64,000 bases of DNA from Panax quinquefolius. Lineage: Eukaryota; Streptophyta; Magnoliopsida; Apiales; Araliaceae. Position numbers and translations under genes: made by a program. Below are positions 45,298 through 57,232 of the stretch, piece after piece. The stretch spans positions 6,674,437 to 6,738,436 of the forward strand of contig CM035160.1 in assembly GCA_020205615.1 (NCBI GenBank), given 5' to 3'. Position 1 is the first letter of the stretch, and the number at the start of each line of letters is the position of its first letter. Under the pieces are notes generated by a model. The model was not told the origin of the DNA, made no database searches, and saw nothing but the letters and a program-made list of their open reading frames with translations.

Positions 45298-47613
45298 ATG
45301 ACAGGAATGGTGTTGATATCAAAGGGTGGTGGTGGTGGTGGGTGTGGGGGAAAGGAATCAAGAAGAGCTGCTTCTGCTGCTGCTGAAGAACAAGAAAACC
45401 AGCTCTCACTACTGACTTTACTTCTTGCAGCTCTCAGAAAATCTATGCTCTCTTCTTGCAAACTAGATGAAAGAGAAGAAGCTGAATTCAGCTCCTCACT
45501 TGCTCTTCAACAAATGGAGATTGGATGGCCCACTGATGTTCAACACTTGACCCACGTCACATTTGATCCATTTCATGGATTTCTTGGTCTTCCTCTCGAA
45601 TTTGAAGTCCAAATCCCCTGCAGAGTCCCCAGCGCTAGGTCTCTTCATTTTCTTTTCTTTTCTCTTTTTGGGGGGTTAAAATTGAACTTCATATTCTTTT
45701 TTCTGTTGCGTATTCTTAAATTTCAAATTCTTGTTCTGGGTTTTACTTATAATTGTCTAAAACGTACACTGATTCTTAAATATCTTCTTTCTACCATGTC
45801 CAAGAAGAGAAAGAAAAAAATTTAATCCTTGCGCAATCTAAAGATAAAATGACTGCGGATCTCATGGTTAAGCTGAGGAGAGTTGTGATGGACAAAAAGT
45901 TAGGTCAAAAGATTATTGTCTTTTGGGTTTCTGCTTTCTATACTAGAACAAGTGTAGTTGAAAAAGATGAAAATCACAGCAACTGCGAGCCTTTTAGGCC
46001 CCGTTGGGTTTGAAAAAGTAGGATTTATGCGGAATTGTGGGTGTCTTCAGTTGGGATTCATGAAAGCTAAACAATTACTTTCAACTCTACAATATTAAAC
46101 TCATAATTTATGTTCTTATTAACTATACCAACATCATGACACTTAGATTTTATTCTTCCCATTTCTTTGCTGGGTATTTTTAAGGCAACCAAACAGAAAG
46201 TTGTGGGAAATACTTATCTGATTTTCTTGAATTGTACGTTTGCTAAGTCTGACCAGCATTATTAAGTAAGTAAAGGGAACTACATTGTGCTAATGAAGTG
46301 GATTTTGCTACACCTGGAACTTACACTTGCTAAATAGGCTTCAAAATCTAATAGCTGTGATTATTATTTTCGTCTCTCATGTTATATACTTTGCTTATCT
46401 TTTTGGCGAATTCATGGATGAACAACCCATTTTTTTTACCCTAATGAAATTATTGTAGAATGCTAAACTTCTTATATATGGTTTTTGCAGTGTTAGTGTG
46501 TTTGGCGTCTCAGCACAATCAATGCAATGCTCCTATGATTCAAGAGGGAATAGTGTGCCTACAATACTATTGCTAATGCAGGAGAGGTTATACAAACAAG
46601 GAGGCTTGAACGTAAAATTTCTCAACTAGTATAATCAATTAATCATATTATAAACACGACCAATTTTTGTAGCACTTTTTTAATTGAGTTTCTTCGAATA
46701 ATTTTTTGTAGGCTGAAGGAATATTCCGTATAAACCCAGAGAACAGCAAAGAGGAACAAGTCAGGGACCAGCTGAACAGAGGCATTGTGCCGCAAGACAT
46801 TGATGTCCACTGCTTGGCAGGCCTAATTAAAGCCTGGTTCCGGGAGCTTCCTTCTGGCGTTCTAGATGGACTTTCACCGGAAGAGGTCTTACAGTGCAAT
46901 ACGGAGGAGGAAGCCGTTGAGCTCATAAAACAGCTACAACCAACTGAGACAGAATTACTCAACTGGGCAATTGATCTCATGGCCGATGTTGTTGAGCAAG
47001 AGGAATCCAACAAAATGAATACTAGGAACATTGCTATGGTTTTTGCCCCAAATATGACTCAGGTAAATTACTCAATCTCATTAAAAAAATCCCAACTTGC
47101 TTGCGTTTTTAATCAGATGAGACCGTATGTGTTGAAACTCTTGCATTTTGTTTTCTGGATCAGATGTCCGATCCATTGACAGCTCTGATGCATGCTGTAC
47201 AAGTTATGAACTTGCTCAAAACCCTTATAATTAAAACACTAAGAGAGCGCGAAGAGACTACTACAGTAGGAGGATATTCACCAATGTCATTTTGTTCTTC
47301 TGATAGGCAGACCGATGATGAAATAGACAGTCAACAAGAGATGAATACCAGCTGTGAACTGAGAGAACCACCATCAGATCATGATGAACAAATTGATTGT
47401 AACACCAGCAGTGAAAATGAAGATGAAGTTGAGTCACTTGGTGGGATAGAAGAACGCTTCTTGGATGATAACGAAAACACAAAAAACAGTTCAAGGGTGG
47501 AATTAGACGGAGATTTGCAGAGAGTGAATGCAACTAGTCCTAGAAAATCTAGTGTTTCAATACATGATCGCTTGAGCACTAGTGATGGAGAAGACTTGGG
47601 GTTGAGTCTATAA
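45298..47613 (+). CDS. ROPGAP: Rop GTPase-activating protein (CRIB + RhoGAP), 4 exons
   Basis: Exons 45298-45638, 46491-46611, 46712-47062 and 47164-47613 join to 1263 bp, 420 residues, all with GT-AG sites (donors CTAG|GTCTCT, GAAC|GTAAAA, TCAG|GTAAAT). An N-terminal Gly-rich/acidic leader is followed by the CRIB motif at about residues 75-92 (MEIGWPTDVQHLTHVTFD), which binds Rop-GTP. The RhoGAP domain covers about 110-300. The arginine finger is R160 in AEGIFRINPEN at the start of exon 3, and later blocks include GIVPQDIDVHCLAGLIKAWF and NIAMVFAPNMTQ. The C-terminus is acidic and Ser-rich. These proteins speed GTP hydrolysis by Rop/RAC GTPases at the plasma membrane, in polar growth and stress signalling. 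Coding is intact; which paralogue cannot be told from sequence alone. Confidence 0.93.
45639..46490 (+). other. RopGAP intron 1 (852 bp)
   Basis: GT-AG intron, T-rich, interrupting the codon after ..VPSA (phase 2). No embedded gene or element seen. The open frame reading from exon 1 into this intron is not coding. Confidence 0.85.
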
Positions 47614-48857
47614 GAGCTCATCAAACCTTTGTGAAATCACCAGTGATGTGGTATACAAATTGGCATATTCAAGTTTTACTATGACTTTGTGTGTTTCAAG
47701 TGTGGATAGGCCTGACTGATCAAGCTCATCTTGCTTCTGTAAAAAATCGTTATCGTATGTCTTCTGGTTTTCTCAATCAGGAGAGTGATTTGCTTGTGTT
47801 TGAGTGCGAGTTTTTAGTTCAGCTCGGGGCTGAACCTTTTCTTGTTCGTTTCTTTTTAGCTTAGGATTTCTAACTTTGAACAATTTAGATTCGCATTTGT
47901 GTCCGAAAGATATGATGAGAAGGGGATGATTTGAAAACCCCCAAGAAAATTGGTGGAGTTGTAACTTGTATTAGTTACCATTAAAATTTGAATGATGTGT
48001 TTTCAAAAGTTCCCTTCTTGTTATGCTTAAATTTCTTCTACTAATTATAGCTTATGATTATTTGATGTGCTTGTGATTAAAAAGACATAGGATTTCAGTC
48101 ACTTTACTACTGACATTATGGTGCCATTTTCTAAAGAATTAGTAGTATATTCCGGATTACAAATGGAGACAAAATGTTTTAACATTTAAAAATTTTATGC
48201 ATGCCTTGTGTAAAATACTAATGGCATACTTACTGTGTGGTTTCCCAAAGAAAAAGCTTATACAGATGATTATATTAAACCAGACGTTTAAACTAACTAA
48301 GAACGATTTTACATAGCTTAACTCATAATGAAAGTTAAGACCAGTTAAGGAAGACTGCTAGCCAAATTAACTGCTGTCCTATGACGTGCATACCGCACAT
48401 AATCTCTTCTCTATATGTTTTAGCTTTCCCAAAAAAAAAGCTCATACTAATGATTAAGTTAAGTTAGACATTAAAACTAATTAGGAACTTATCGATTAAT
48501 TCCTATAATGAAAGTGAAGGCCAGTAAAATTAAGAGGACCTCTAATAAAATTAGCTTCAATATAGTATAATTTCTATAAAGAAGTGGGAGAGAATTCAGT
48601 ATAAGCATTTAAGATGAAGAAACAATGGCATATCATTTGACATATATACTTCATTATACATGTACATTTTTGGTTTATGAAGAAACAGTAATGACAAATC
48701 ATTGAATCAAACCTAAAGAAGTATATATGTTCTATAACTTGGGAGACTTTGATTCTTGGCCCAATCAAAAACAAAATATTTTAAACAAGTTGTGCCAAAA
48801 AAACAAAAAACTGATGAAATATAAAAGAAAAAGAACACCAGTTTAAGGCTAAATTAC
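47614..48857. other. RopGAP 3' flank and convergent intergenic space
   Basis: 47614 to about 48010 is probably the RopGAP 3' UTR. At 48240-48385 and 48425-48555 a block is duplicated (TTTCCCAAAGAAAAAGCT and TTTCCCAAAAAAAAAGCT, then AATGAAAGT..GGCCAGT-like text), period about 185 bp. The next gene faces RopGAP tail to tail. Confidence 0.45.
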
Positions 48858-49307
48858 TCAAGAAGCTAAGCAAGTCTCCCAAAATAGCTTGTCCTTCTCC
48901 TCTTTCTTCATTGGCTCCACCATTGAAGAATCCTCATAAACATGAGACTTGTTCTTTCTTGCAAAAACAAATCCCTCTTTTCCAGTACTAGTCCAATCTT
49001 GATCAATGGCGTCGTCATCTTCGTCATCTTTATAACGGGGATTATAATCATAATGTGCGTAGTTTTGCTCCTTTTTCTTGGATTCTTGATCATGATCATC
49101 GTTATAATCCGGAACACTAGCAGTCTCAGATGAATCAGAGCAACAAGATAGTGCATCATCAACCTCATTATAAGTTACCTCCATATTGTCATCGCTTAAT
49201 GAATTAGCCACCATATTCAGATCAGAATCGGCTTCCGAATCACCGGTGGACTCAAAGAGCATGAAAGAAGATGCATCAACCACACTATTCCAATTCCTCC
49301 AATCCAT
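48858..49307 (-). CDS. Small acidic plant protein of unknown function (149 aa)
   Basis: Single-exon ORF from ATG at 49307 to stop at 48858. It begins MDWRNWNSVVDASSFMLFES and includes FESTGDSEADSD. It is very rich in Asp/Glu/Ser (for example DDEDDDAIDQDW), has a short basic patch (FARKNKSH), and ends EEKDKLFWETCLAS. I see no signal peptide, membrane segment or catalytic motif. The N-terminal FES-GDSE and C-terminal KLFWETCLAS blocks look like the conserved ends of a small plant-specific family that may include Arabidopsis ASG8-type proteins; this is from memory and unsure. Composition suggests a largely disordered protein. A TATA-like CTATATATAG lies about 340 bp upstream, with an (AT)n tract between. 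Confidence 0.7.
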   Translation of the reverse strand: MDWRNWNSVVDASSFMLFESTGDSEADSDLNMVANSLSDDNMEVTYNEVDDALSCCSDSSETASVPDYNDDHDQESKKKEQNYAHYDYNPRYKDDEDDDAIDQDWTSTGKEGFVFARKNKSHVYEDSSMVEPMKKEEKDKLFWETCLAS

Positions 49308-49410
49308 CTTTTCCTAACCACTTGATTCCTTCTGTTTTCCACAAACAAGAAATCTATTAAAGTGGCACTAGACTTGTATCATGTGAAGGTTGATGAAATG
49401 AAATCTTGAC

Positions 49411-49412
49411 GC

Positions 49413-49452
<40 letters not shown>
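49411..49452. repeat. (AT)n microsatellite
   Basis: About 20 AT units, between the acidic-protein gene's ATG and its TATA-like box, thus probably in its 5' UTR or leader. Confidence 0.9.
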
Positions 49453-49459
<7 letters not shown>

Positions 49460-49641
49460 CTAATAAAAAGCATAAAGATTAAGGAGGAAAAGGGTAGTAG
49501 CTGGCTTCTTTGACACTTGTTCAATGTACTTGTGTGGCTCACCTTTTTATTCTTTGAATCGTAGGGAATTTCAGACTAGTTTATTAATGCAAGATGTGGG
49601 AGATATGTGAGTATTTCCCATCTTCTAGAAAGGGGCTGCCT

Positions 49642-49651
49642 CTATATATAG
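49642..49651 (-). promoter_or_regulatory. TATA-like box for the acidic-protein gene
   Basis: CTATATATAG, readable on the minus strand, about 335 bp upstream of the start codon. This implies a long leader; motif only. Confidence 0.35.
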
Positions 49652-50090
49652 TATTCAATCATGTTCAATGAGACCCCATCATGACAAAAAATAATAAAGT
49701 AAAAGGATAAGATTGCCAATTTCATCTAGAAGCCAATCTGACAATTAATTGGTTCTCTTTAACACCTGTTGAAAAATGGCCTTTCACAAGCAAGTGGCTA
49801 CTTTTATTTATTTAGTATTTATTTGCCTTAATTATCTATCCAAATGCTTTTAATTAGTCCTTTTGAATATTACAATATTATTTTAATTGGACTTTTCAAT
49901 TTTCATTTAAGAATTTATATTACCACTCAGGCATATTATTGTTAGAGACCCTTCATGTTTTATCACATGTATATGCTGATAGTATTCTTTCTTTATAAGA
50001 TGTATAAAAAAAAACTCACCGACATTTTAAACTAAGAACAATTCCACACTAATTTGACTATAGACATTGACCAACTCAAAAGCATAATAA

Positions 50091-50131
<41 letters not shown>

Positions 50132-50744
50132 GAATAAAATAATTAGAGACCCTAACAACCACCCATGAAAGATTCAGAGCGTACATCACTCAACATGGAG
50201 TTATTGTTTGTTTGTTTTTTGGTTATGACTGAGCTTATTCTTGTTTTAGTTGAACTTGCTTAGCAAAATAATACTCCTCTAACCCATTTTATGTGGTATG
50301 TTCAATGAGAACATGCTTAAGAGTAAAGATTGTAAATAATTGACGAGCATCTTTCATCCATAACAACTGGTTGCTATAGACACTATTCTAGTAACCAACT
50401 TGTCAGCCGTAGATCAATTAAATGGAAGACTGAAATGAAAAAAAATATATTGTCAGCCGCTACAAACTGTTGCAATCCAAACAACACACCCTATCGGCTT
50501 CTAATTTAATAAAAATCAAATTAACTTGCTAATGTGGGCCCATTTTGCCAAATAAAAAGATATAAAATGAATTTATTTTTTTTATATACCAACCGCTATA
50601 GCTTGTAGCAACTTGGTCTTAATATTTTTTTTATAACGTGAGCTCATTTTTGAGAAATAGAATGATAAAAAGGGAATTTATATCTTTTATATACCAACAG
50701 CCTGGAGCGACTATAGTGTTATTACTTGCCTTTTCATTACTAAT
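49652..50744. other. AT-rich intergenic region
   Basis: Contains an (AT)n tract (50094-50127) and several short inverted words of CCGCTAYA..TGTAGCGG type (around 50455, 50590, 50699 and 50858), which suggest an unrecognised hairpin-rich element. No gene supported. Confidence 0.45.
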
Positions 50745-51200
50745 ACTAATATTAATTAAATGAGAATTAAAAAGGCAAAAAAGGCAATTAATATTACAAT
50801 ATTATTTTATATCTCTCAATTTTCTTATAACGGAAGTCATTTAAAAAAAAATCAAGCCGCTACATCTTGTAGCGGTTGGTATCTTCATTATTACTTGCTT
50901 TTTTATTAGTAATACTAATATTAATTAAATGAGAATTCAAAAGACAATTAATATTAGTAATAGTAATAAAAGGCAATTAATATTAGTATTACTAATAAGA
51001 AGGCAATTAATATTAGTAATAGTAATAAAAAGACAATTAATATTAGTAATAATAATAAGAAGGCAATTAATATTAGTATTACTAATAAGAAGGCAATTAA
51101 TATTAGTAATAGTAATAAAAAATAATTAATATTAATAATAGTAATAAAAAACAATTAATATTAATACTAAAAAACAATTACTAATATTAATTACCTTCTT
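50745..51200. repeat. Tandem array of ~30-bp AATTAATATTAGTAATA units
   Basis: About ten or more units of AAGGCAATTAATATTAGTAA followed by (T)AGTAATAAAA/ACTAATAAG. Open frames on both strands (QLILVLLIRR-type) are consequences of the repeat. An inverted terminus near 51180-51240 (ATTAATTACCTTCTTATTAA) points to a foldback structure. Confidence 0.8.
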
Positions 51201-51273
51201 ATTAATTTTAATATTAATACTTAAAGGTAATTACTTTTATCCTATTCAATAAATTTTAATTATTCGTTATACC

Positions 51274-51277
<4 letters not shown>

Positions 51278-51314
<37 letters not shown>

Positions 51315-51350
51315 TCTTTGTTCCGTTGCTTCAGTCCGTTTAAGATCTGG

Positions 51351-51390
<40 letters not shown>
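51278..51390. repeat. Two (AT)n microsatellites
   Basis: (AT)n at about 51278-51311 and 51354-51390, followed by a GAA run (about 51395-51411). Unstable simple repeats. Confidence 0.85.
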
Positions 51391-51396
<6 letters not shown>

Positions 51397-51411
51397 GAAG
51401 AAGAAGAAGAA

Positions 51412-53104
51412 GTTGTATAATTGATTTCTTCCGGATGCCACTTTATTTGGAAAAAGAAATAGACACTCCAATTCAACACATGTATATGATAAACACGTGA
51501 TTGTAAACAGTCCAGAATTTTTTTAATTTTAATTATTGTACTCCACTAGACCGACTAGATAAGAAGAAGAAACCAACAAACAAAAGTAACAACATTCAAG
51601 TATTGTATTGGTTCCTTTCTTTCATTCTGTCATAAAAAAACACGCAAAACAAATGATACAAATACATACCAAATTGAAATAATAAAATATCAACTACTAC
51701 TTTTTACCTTCATATAAAAATAAAAATAAAAATTAATTTTACACCTTTTTTGGGTGGGTGGGTCTTTTTCAGAGACCATATATATAATATAATCCTTGTT
51801 TATTGCCTGAGTAAACTATATCTATTATTATATTCATAATCCTCGACAAGAAGGATCGGAAGAAAGAACCCACACCCTTGCCTAGTTAGTAAGTAGTTAC
51901 TTTACCTCTCTTCCAAACAAATTGTCGCCTTTTTTTTGTGCAACAACAAACAAAAACAAGAAGAAATTCACAAAGAAGACGACCATGCATTGTTACAATA
52001 CTAATAAAGCCATAATGCATAAATTAAACATGGCTATTACTCCACCAATCATCGTTTTTAAAACTTAAATTTGACATTATTTCTTTTAATTTGTAGTCAA
52101 TACAATAATGAATATTGTAAACTACTATATGGAAGAGAAGAGAAAAAACAACCTACTTATTGTAAGATTCATTATTTCATAATTTTTAATAAAAAAATAT
52201 TTTTAATTTTAAATTTAAAAATATCTTAATTGACTTTAAAAAGTCAATAATAATCTTATAAACGTGGAGCACCAGGTCCTTATGTGACATTTAGGTCTCA
52301 TATTCAATTCTCACTTATTTATTCATTTATGTAAAGTTTGTTTGGTTGTTAATTTATTTCTTCTTCACCTTTCAGATCCTCTAATTTTTTTTCAAAGTCT
52401 TGGTCGTGGCACAAATTACTCCTCACTTCAGGAAGTTATAGTCGACAATACTTCAAAATCTTCAATATATAAATGATAGTATTTCCTCCATCTTCATTTA
52501 TACGTGGCAAAAAATATTGATGCCCAAAATCAAATATATTTGGAAACTCGAAATAAATTTTTAGGTTCAACGGTGATATTGGTAGAAATGTAATACCTGA
52601 TACCACGTCGACATTGAATATTAATTTTCTACTATGTCAAGCATCCTGCTAGTACTTCCATTAGCAATAAACTTCTAGAACGCCTAATGTGATCCAGAAG
52701 ATCATTAAACCCAGGAAATAAAGAAAAAATAAATTCATACAATAGAAAAGCTTTTTCAAGCAAGAATAAAACTGGAATAAAAGGAAGCATATATATATAA
52801 ACAATGATGATACCAACAGTCTTGCAGCATTTTAAAGTTGAAAGCAAAAGAATACACTGGATATGAGAGTAGTTTAAAAAAGGGTTTTCAGGTTCGGATG
52901 AACATCATATGAACAAAAACAAACTCTGAACTCGTACAATAAGCAAATACAACTTGGGTGAAGTACAAGGCTGCAAAAGAACAAAAAGAATGAATAAGAT
53001 AAATTCTGAACTTGTGTTGCCAATAAGCGACTTACAAGCACTACTTTCTTAACAGACTTATCCTAGACATAATAAGGAAGTTCGATATATTCCACAAGAA
53101 TATA
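51412..53104. other. Intergenic, no gene recognised
   Basis: AT-rich sequence. Short ORFs (for example minus 52632-52847) show no domain. Nothing else supported. Confidence 0.4.
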
Positions 53105-53338
53105 CTCCTTTCCATTAGAGATATATTTCTGATTTTTAAGCATAATTTTATATTCTTAATATACCCCTAAATTTAGCTAAGAACTTAGTAGTGGTGGTGT
53201 GATGGTAGAAATGATAGGAAAACAGTAATGATAAATTAGGATCATCATGTCACCATAATGTCATAAAACAAAAATGTATCTTTAATTTTAAAATGGACTA
53301 AAGAATAAAAAATATCTCTACTTTTGGAATGGCGGAAG
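53105..53338. mobile_element. Stowaway-like MITE (eroded)
   Basis: The left end CTCCTTTCCATTAGAGATAT and the right end ATATCTCTACTTTTGGAATG..GGAAG are imperfect inverted repeats, flanked by TA (53103-53104, 53339-53340); 234 bp. Confidence 0.5.
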
Positions 53339-55900
53339 TAATAGTTTGAATAGAGAACTATTAAACTTCATAACTCAACTATCTAGTGCATCTCAAAAGA
53401 AAATTTAAGGCCATCAACCACAAGTAATGTCGATTCAGCTGGCGACATTAATGTCAAGGATTGACTCTGATGGGTCTTGGTATCACCAATTCCTTGCTAA
53501 CTATAAATGCAATCAGTTATACGCATAATCATGAAGGAAATTGAAAATAGCACCTACCCATTTGGCAGTATAAACATATTGTTCCACCCCGATCCAAGTA
53601 AATTAAAGGGAGAAGTTCAAAAAGTCAAATGGAGAAAACACAATTATAAATACTTGGACTATACGGTAAGGACTTTATGATCTCTGATTGAAGTTCAGTG
53701 AAAGATTCAATCAAGACCCAGAGTACTCATAAAACATAATATAGCAAAAACCTTGCAACGTGTAAGAAAAAATTAAGATGTTACTAGCAGGCTGTACCTA
53801 AAATCAATAAACCTGCAACAATGTCGGTGATTTCTCAGCATGCTTTTCTGCCGCGCATAACTGCAAGTAAAGTTGTAACACCTTCCATCCTCATATCTGT
53901 ATTAGTCCCTAGAGAGTATGAGATGGCCAAGAACCCAATTGGAAGGTCAAGGCCTTGAGCTTCATCCCCTAGGGCCGCACCCAGAGATTTCCCGCAACAA
54001 ACACACATGCATGTGTTATACGGCAGACTGCAGAAGTCGCTAAAGATGAGTAGGGTACTCTACAAGGCTCAAAAACCTTTTCTCAACCCAAACAGGTAAA
54101 GTAGTAAGAAAATTCTCAATATGCATATTTAATACTTTGGAACATATCAATCAGTACCCATAATTCAGGAGGCACTTCAGCCTAAAAAATAAAAATAAAA
54201 ATAAGAAAAGCACTTGAAAAGTCTATTTGCTTCCACGTAAATTACCTTTTCATCAGTATGGTCCTTTGAACCAGTTCCCAAACAACCAAGGATGCAAGTC
54301 AAACATTTTTGAAGCCTGAGAGGAGACTGCTCAAAGTAGTAAGCATCTAAGAGCTACGTCAACTTACTATGATGCCCTAACTTTCATCATTTGCTTATGT
54401 GATAATACTCAACTCAACAAAAAAAAAAAGTCAAATTTCTGACAGTGAACACACTATAATCCAATTTGAAACCAAAGATAATATGAAAAAATATGAGGTT
54501 ACCTTTCCAAGCTGTTCAGAATATAGAGTTCTTTAAGAACTGAAAACCAATAGAATGTATTATATGAATTCTAAAAAAACTACTTGTTTTTCCCCAAAAG
54601 ATTCATAAAATTGCCAAGCTTCAAAGTTTGTTTCTCCATAGACAATAGTTGAAATTTAAGGAATCCAAAAGAACAAATAATATAGCAGCTATTCAGCTAA
54701 ATGATTACTAACATTCATTCACCAACAATATGCAGGCCAACATTTTGCAACTGGTAGAAGAGACTTCCTTTGGATTGTATCCTACACCAATTAAACACGC
54801 ACTAATCAAGCTAAAACAGAGTGAAAAAATGTAGAAAATAATGCATCATTTATTAGGCTGAAATCTATTTATGTTACTAATTACTTCGGTATTAGAACTT
54901 CCAGACCACACATCCACAAAATTACATGTTTGGTAACAAGTGTGCTTGGTACAGACACGCAACAAACATGCATACTACCTTGTCACATTCCTAGATAACT
55001 GAGAGTTGTAATTTCCAGCATCAGGTTCACGTAAATTTAGTTAGTGCAATAATATTTCAGGTTGATGTATGTTCAAGTCGATAAAAAGCAAAACAGATAT
55101 CAATAACAAAGTACAACATCGATAATAGGAAGGAATCACATTCAATAGAAGAATTCATATGATGATGCATCTCCGACATCCTGAAATTATTTCCCAAAAA
55201 GGAAAAAGAAGAGGTGTATCCACAGTAATAACATGACAAGCCATCCAGAACTCCGAACAGAATTGCCAAGTGTTAGGTGAAGAAAATATAATATACACAC
55301 ACAGAGAGAGGCTGAATACCTAAGATTGATGCACAAATAGAATCGCACATGCTGAATGGAGTGACTACGCAACCATAAAGCAGATGTAATAAACAAGATG
55401 AAACAGAAAGAACAAAACAAAAGAAAATGCTCATCAGAAAAGTACCTGAAGATTCAATGCACGGAAAAACATGTCTTCAACAGCAACCAAAAGATGAACA
55501 AGCACTTGTTATATCTTCGCTCCTTAAAACACCGAGGTTACACACTGTTTTGAATGGAAGAACGCTCGAGGTTTGCTGCTCGAACTTTATACATATTTGA
55601 GAAAGGCGACTGACACAGAAGGAAGAATGACAAGACAGAACCCAATGAGCTCACACAACACCCAGCGGAAAACATCTCAATTACTTTAACGCAGTTTTCC
55701 TTGTCCAAATGACATCTCAACTATAATGAAAGAGTAAAGGAAAAAGAAATGTTTTGATCATTGACACCAGGAACAAAAACCAATTTTGAATGAGGCAGAA
55801 AATGATTTTTTATGGAACATTAGAAGAGCTATACCACTAAAAACCAGGTCTTGAGAGAAAAATCAATTAATTAATCATCAATGTCTAATGGAATTCCATG
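53339..55900. other. Downstream of the BRN-like gene; possible untranslated transcript
   Basis: No protein-coding exon recognised. On the minus strand there are several donor-like sites (for example CTTCAG|GTACTT near 55443 and GGAAAG|GTAACC near 54505), and 55443-55740 is less AT-rich. This could be spliced 3' UTR or a non-coding RNA of the BRN-like gene; transcript data are needed to decide. Confidence 0.3.
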
Positions 55901-55904
55901 TTAC

Positions 55905-56125
55905 ATAAATTACAAATTACAATGGCACTGATTTGACCAAGAATTACAGTATCAGGGGCTTGAATGCCGTGGAACAACTACAAGTAGGAAGGAGTAGCGC
56001 ATATGACCAGTGCTTGTCTAAGATCTGCCCCACAATAGCTGAGTTGCAGTACCACCTGCATATTTAGGTTGCATGTGAGCACATACGAAAGAGATATCTG
56101 CTTCCTTCCAGAGCTTACCTCCAGA
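55905..56125 (-). other. Probable 3' UTR of the BRN-like gene, with a UTR intron
   Basis: After the stop, CTGGAG|GTAAGC (about 56117) and AAATATGCAG|GTGGTACTGC (about 56057) look like an intron within the 3' UTR. The sequence to about 55905 reads as trailer. An intron more than about 50 nt after a stop can trigger nonsense-mediated decay; here it is very close to the stop. Confidence 0.45.
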
Positions 56126-57232
56126 TCAGTACGGTTTGTTTTGTTTGTTGTCTCTTTTAAGTTGAACCTTCAACATTTTACCACCTAACTGGCAACCATT
56201 CATCATATTAATGGCAGATTGTGCAGCTGCTGGTGAGTCATAACTGACAAATCCTGCTATGGAAGGCTGATTAGAGGCACACACAAAAAAAGTTGACGGC
56301 ATTTATTTCAGTCTCAAAAAGTATAATAAAGACTCCGTACCGAAACATTTGCTGACTCCAGTTGCTTTGTCAACAAAAATCTTGGAACTCAAGACCCTAC
56401 CAAATGCTTGAAATGCATTTGCAAGCTCTTGATCACCAAATTCTTGAGGAATGTGGTAGATAAATAAATTAGCACCAGGTGGACCTGTGTTCACATCACA
56501 TTTTTTATCAATTGTGCCATGGAAAGGAATATATTAAAAAATCTAATAACAACGAAGGAAACTAGCAAAAACAACCTTCAAGCTGACCCCCTGAACTAGT
56601 AGCGACACTTGACGATGCTGCAGGGTGAGTGTTTGCAGCAGCAGCAGGTGGTACAGGACTCGGAGGACCACTCAAGGGTCTGTTACCCATCATTCCTCCA
56701 GGGTACGCCAAAGGATAGTGAACCCCAGTCACCGATGGGTAAGAAGAGCCTACGTAACTAGCTGGCGGCAAGGTATAATTCCTTGGGGCCATACCAGGGA
56801 CAAGATCAGGTGTGACTCCACGAAATGCATTTCCTTGGTTTAATGGAGAAAGCATATTGTGGAAAGCATGTTGATTCTGCAATGGTGGTAGGCGGTACTG
56901 CATGAGTCCATAAGTTCCAGGAGCCTACTAAGACAATCATATGTTAGTTAAATTGTACATCCAGTATTAGATTGAAAGTGCAAGAGATAGTGATAATATG
57001 AAGTGCATACAGTAATAAACTTCAAACTGACAAGTACGAGGGAACAAACCTGATATCCATATCCATTGTATGAGGAAATATATCCCATAGGCAAGGTTCC
57101 AAACAAAGATGGATGCTGTGGAGAGTCAGCATTTGCCATATTGGGAGGCTGTGATTGACCTTTCTGAGCTCTCCGAGCTTGCCTCTCCTTCTCGGTGTCT
57201 GCCCACTTGACAACCAAAGGAACAGTGGAGCC
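56126..57232 (-). CDS. BRN/CELF-like RNA-binding protein, last four coding exons (5' part missing)
   Basis: Minus-strand exons 57232-57050, 56924-56576, 56484-56341 and 56253-56126 join in frame (183+349+144+128 = 804 bp; 267 residues and TGA). All introns are GT-AG. The first visible exon starts [20 protein letters not shown], the end of RRM2. A Pro/Ala/Ser-rich linker follows ([18 protein letters not shown], ..[15 protein letters not shown]). RRM3 has RNP2 LFIYHI and RNP1 KCFGFVSY, the latter split by an intron, and the protein ends [20 protein letters not shown]. It matches Arabidopsis BRN1/BRN2 (Bruno-like) proteins, which bind SOC1 mRNA and delay flowering. RRM1 and most of RRM2 are not found up to 64000; a Gypsy element starts 817 bp upstream of the first visible exon. 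Either a very long intron or a broken gene. Confidence 0.85.

Noticed and set aside
45639..45825. Extension of RopGAP exon 1 ORF by about 60 codons
   Set aside because: A good GT donor at 45639 and the conserved family junction (PSA|S..VFGVS) show that this is intron 1.
50929..51154. 66-aa hydrophobic repeat ORFs on both strands
   Set aside because: Translation of the AATTAATATTAGTAAT tandem array; no start context and present on both strands.
53880..54000. Possible tRNA or structured RNA in a GC-richer stretch
   Set aside because: No cloverleaf or A/B box arrangement could be found by eye.
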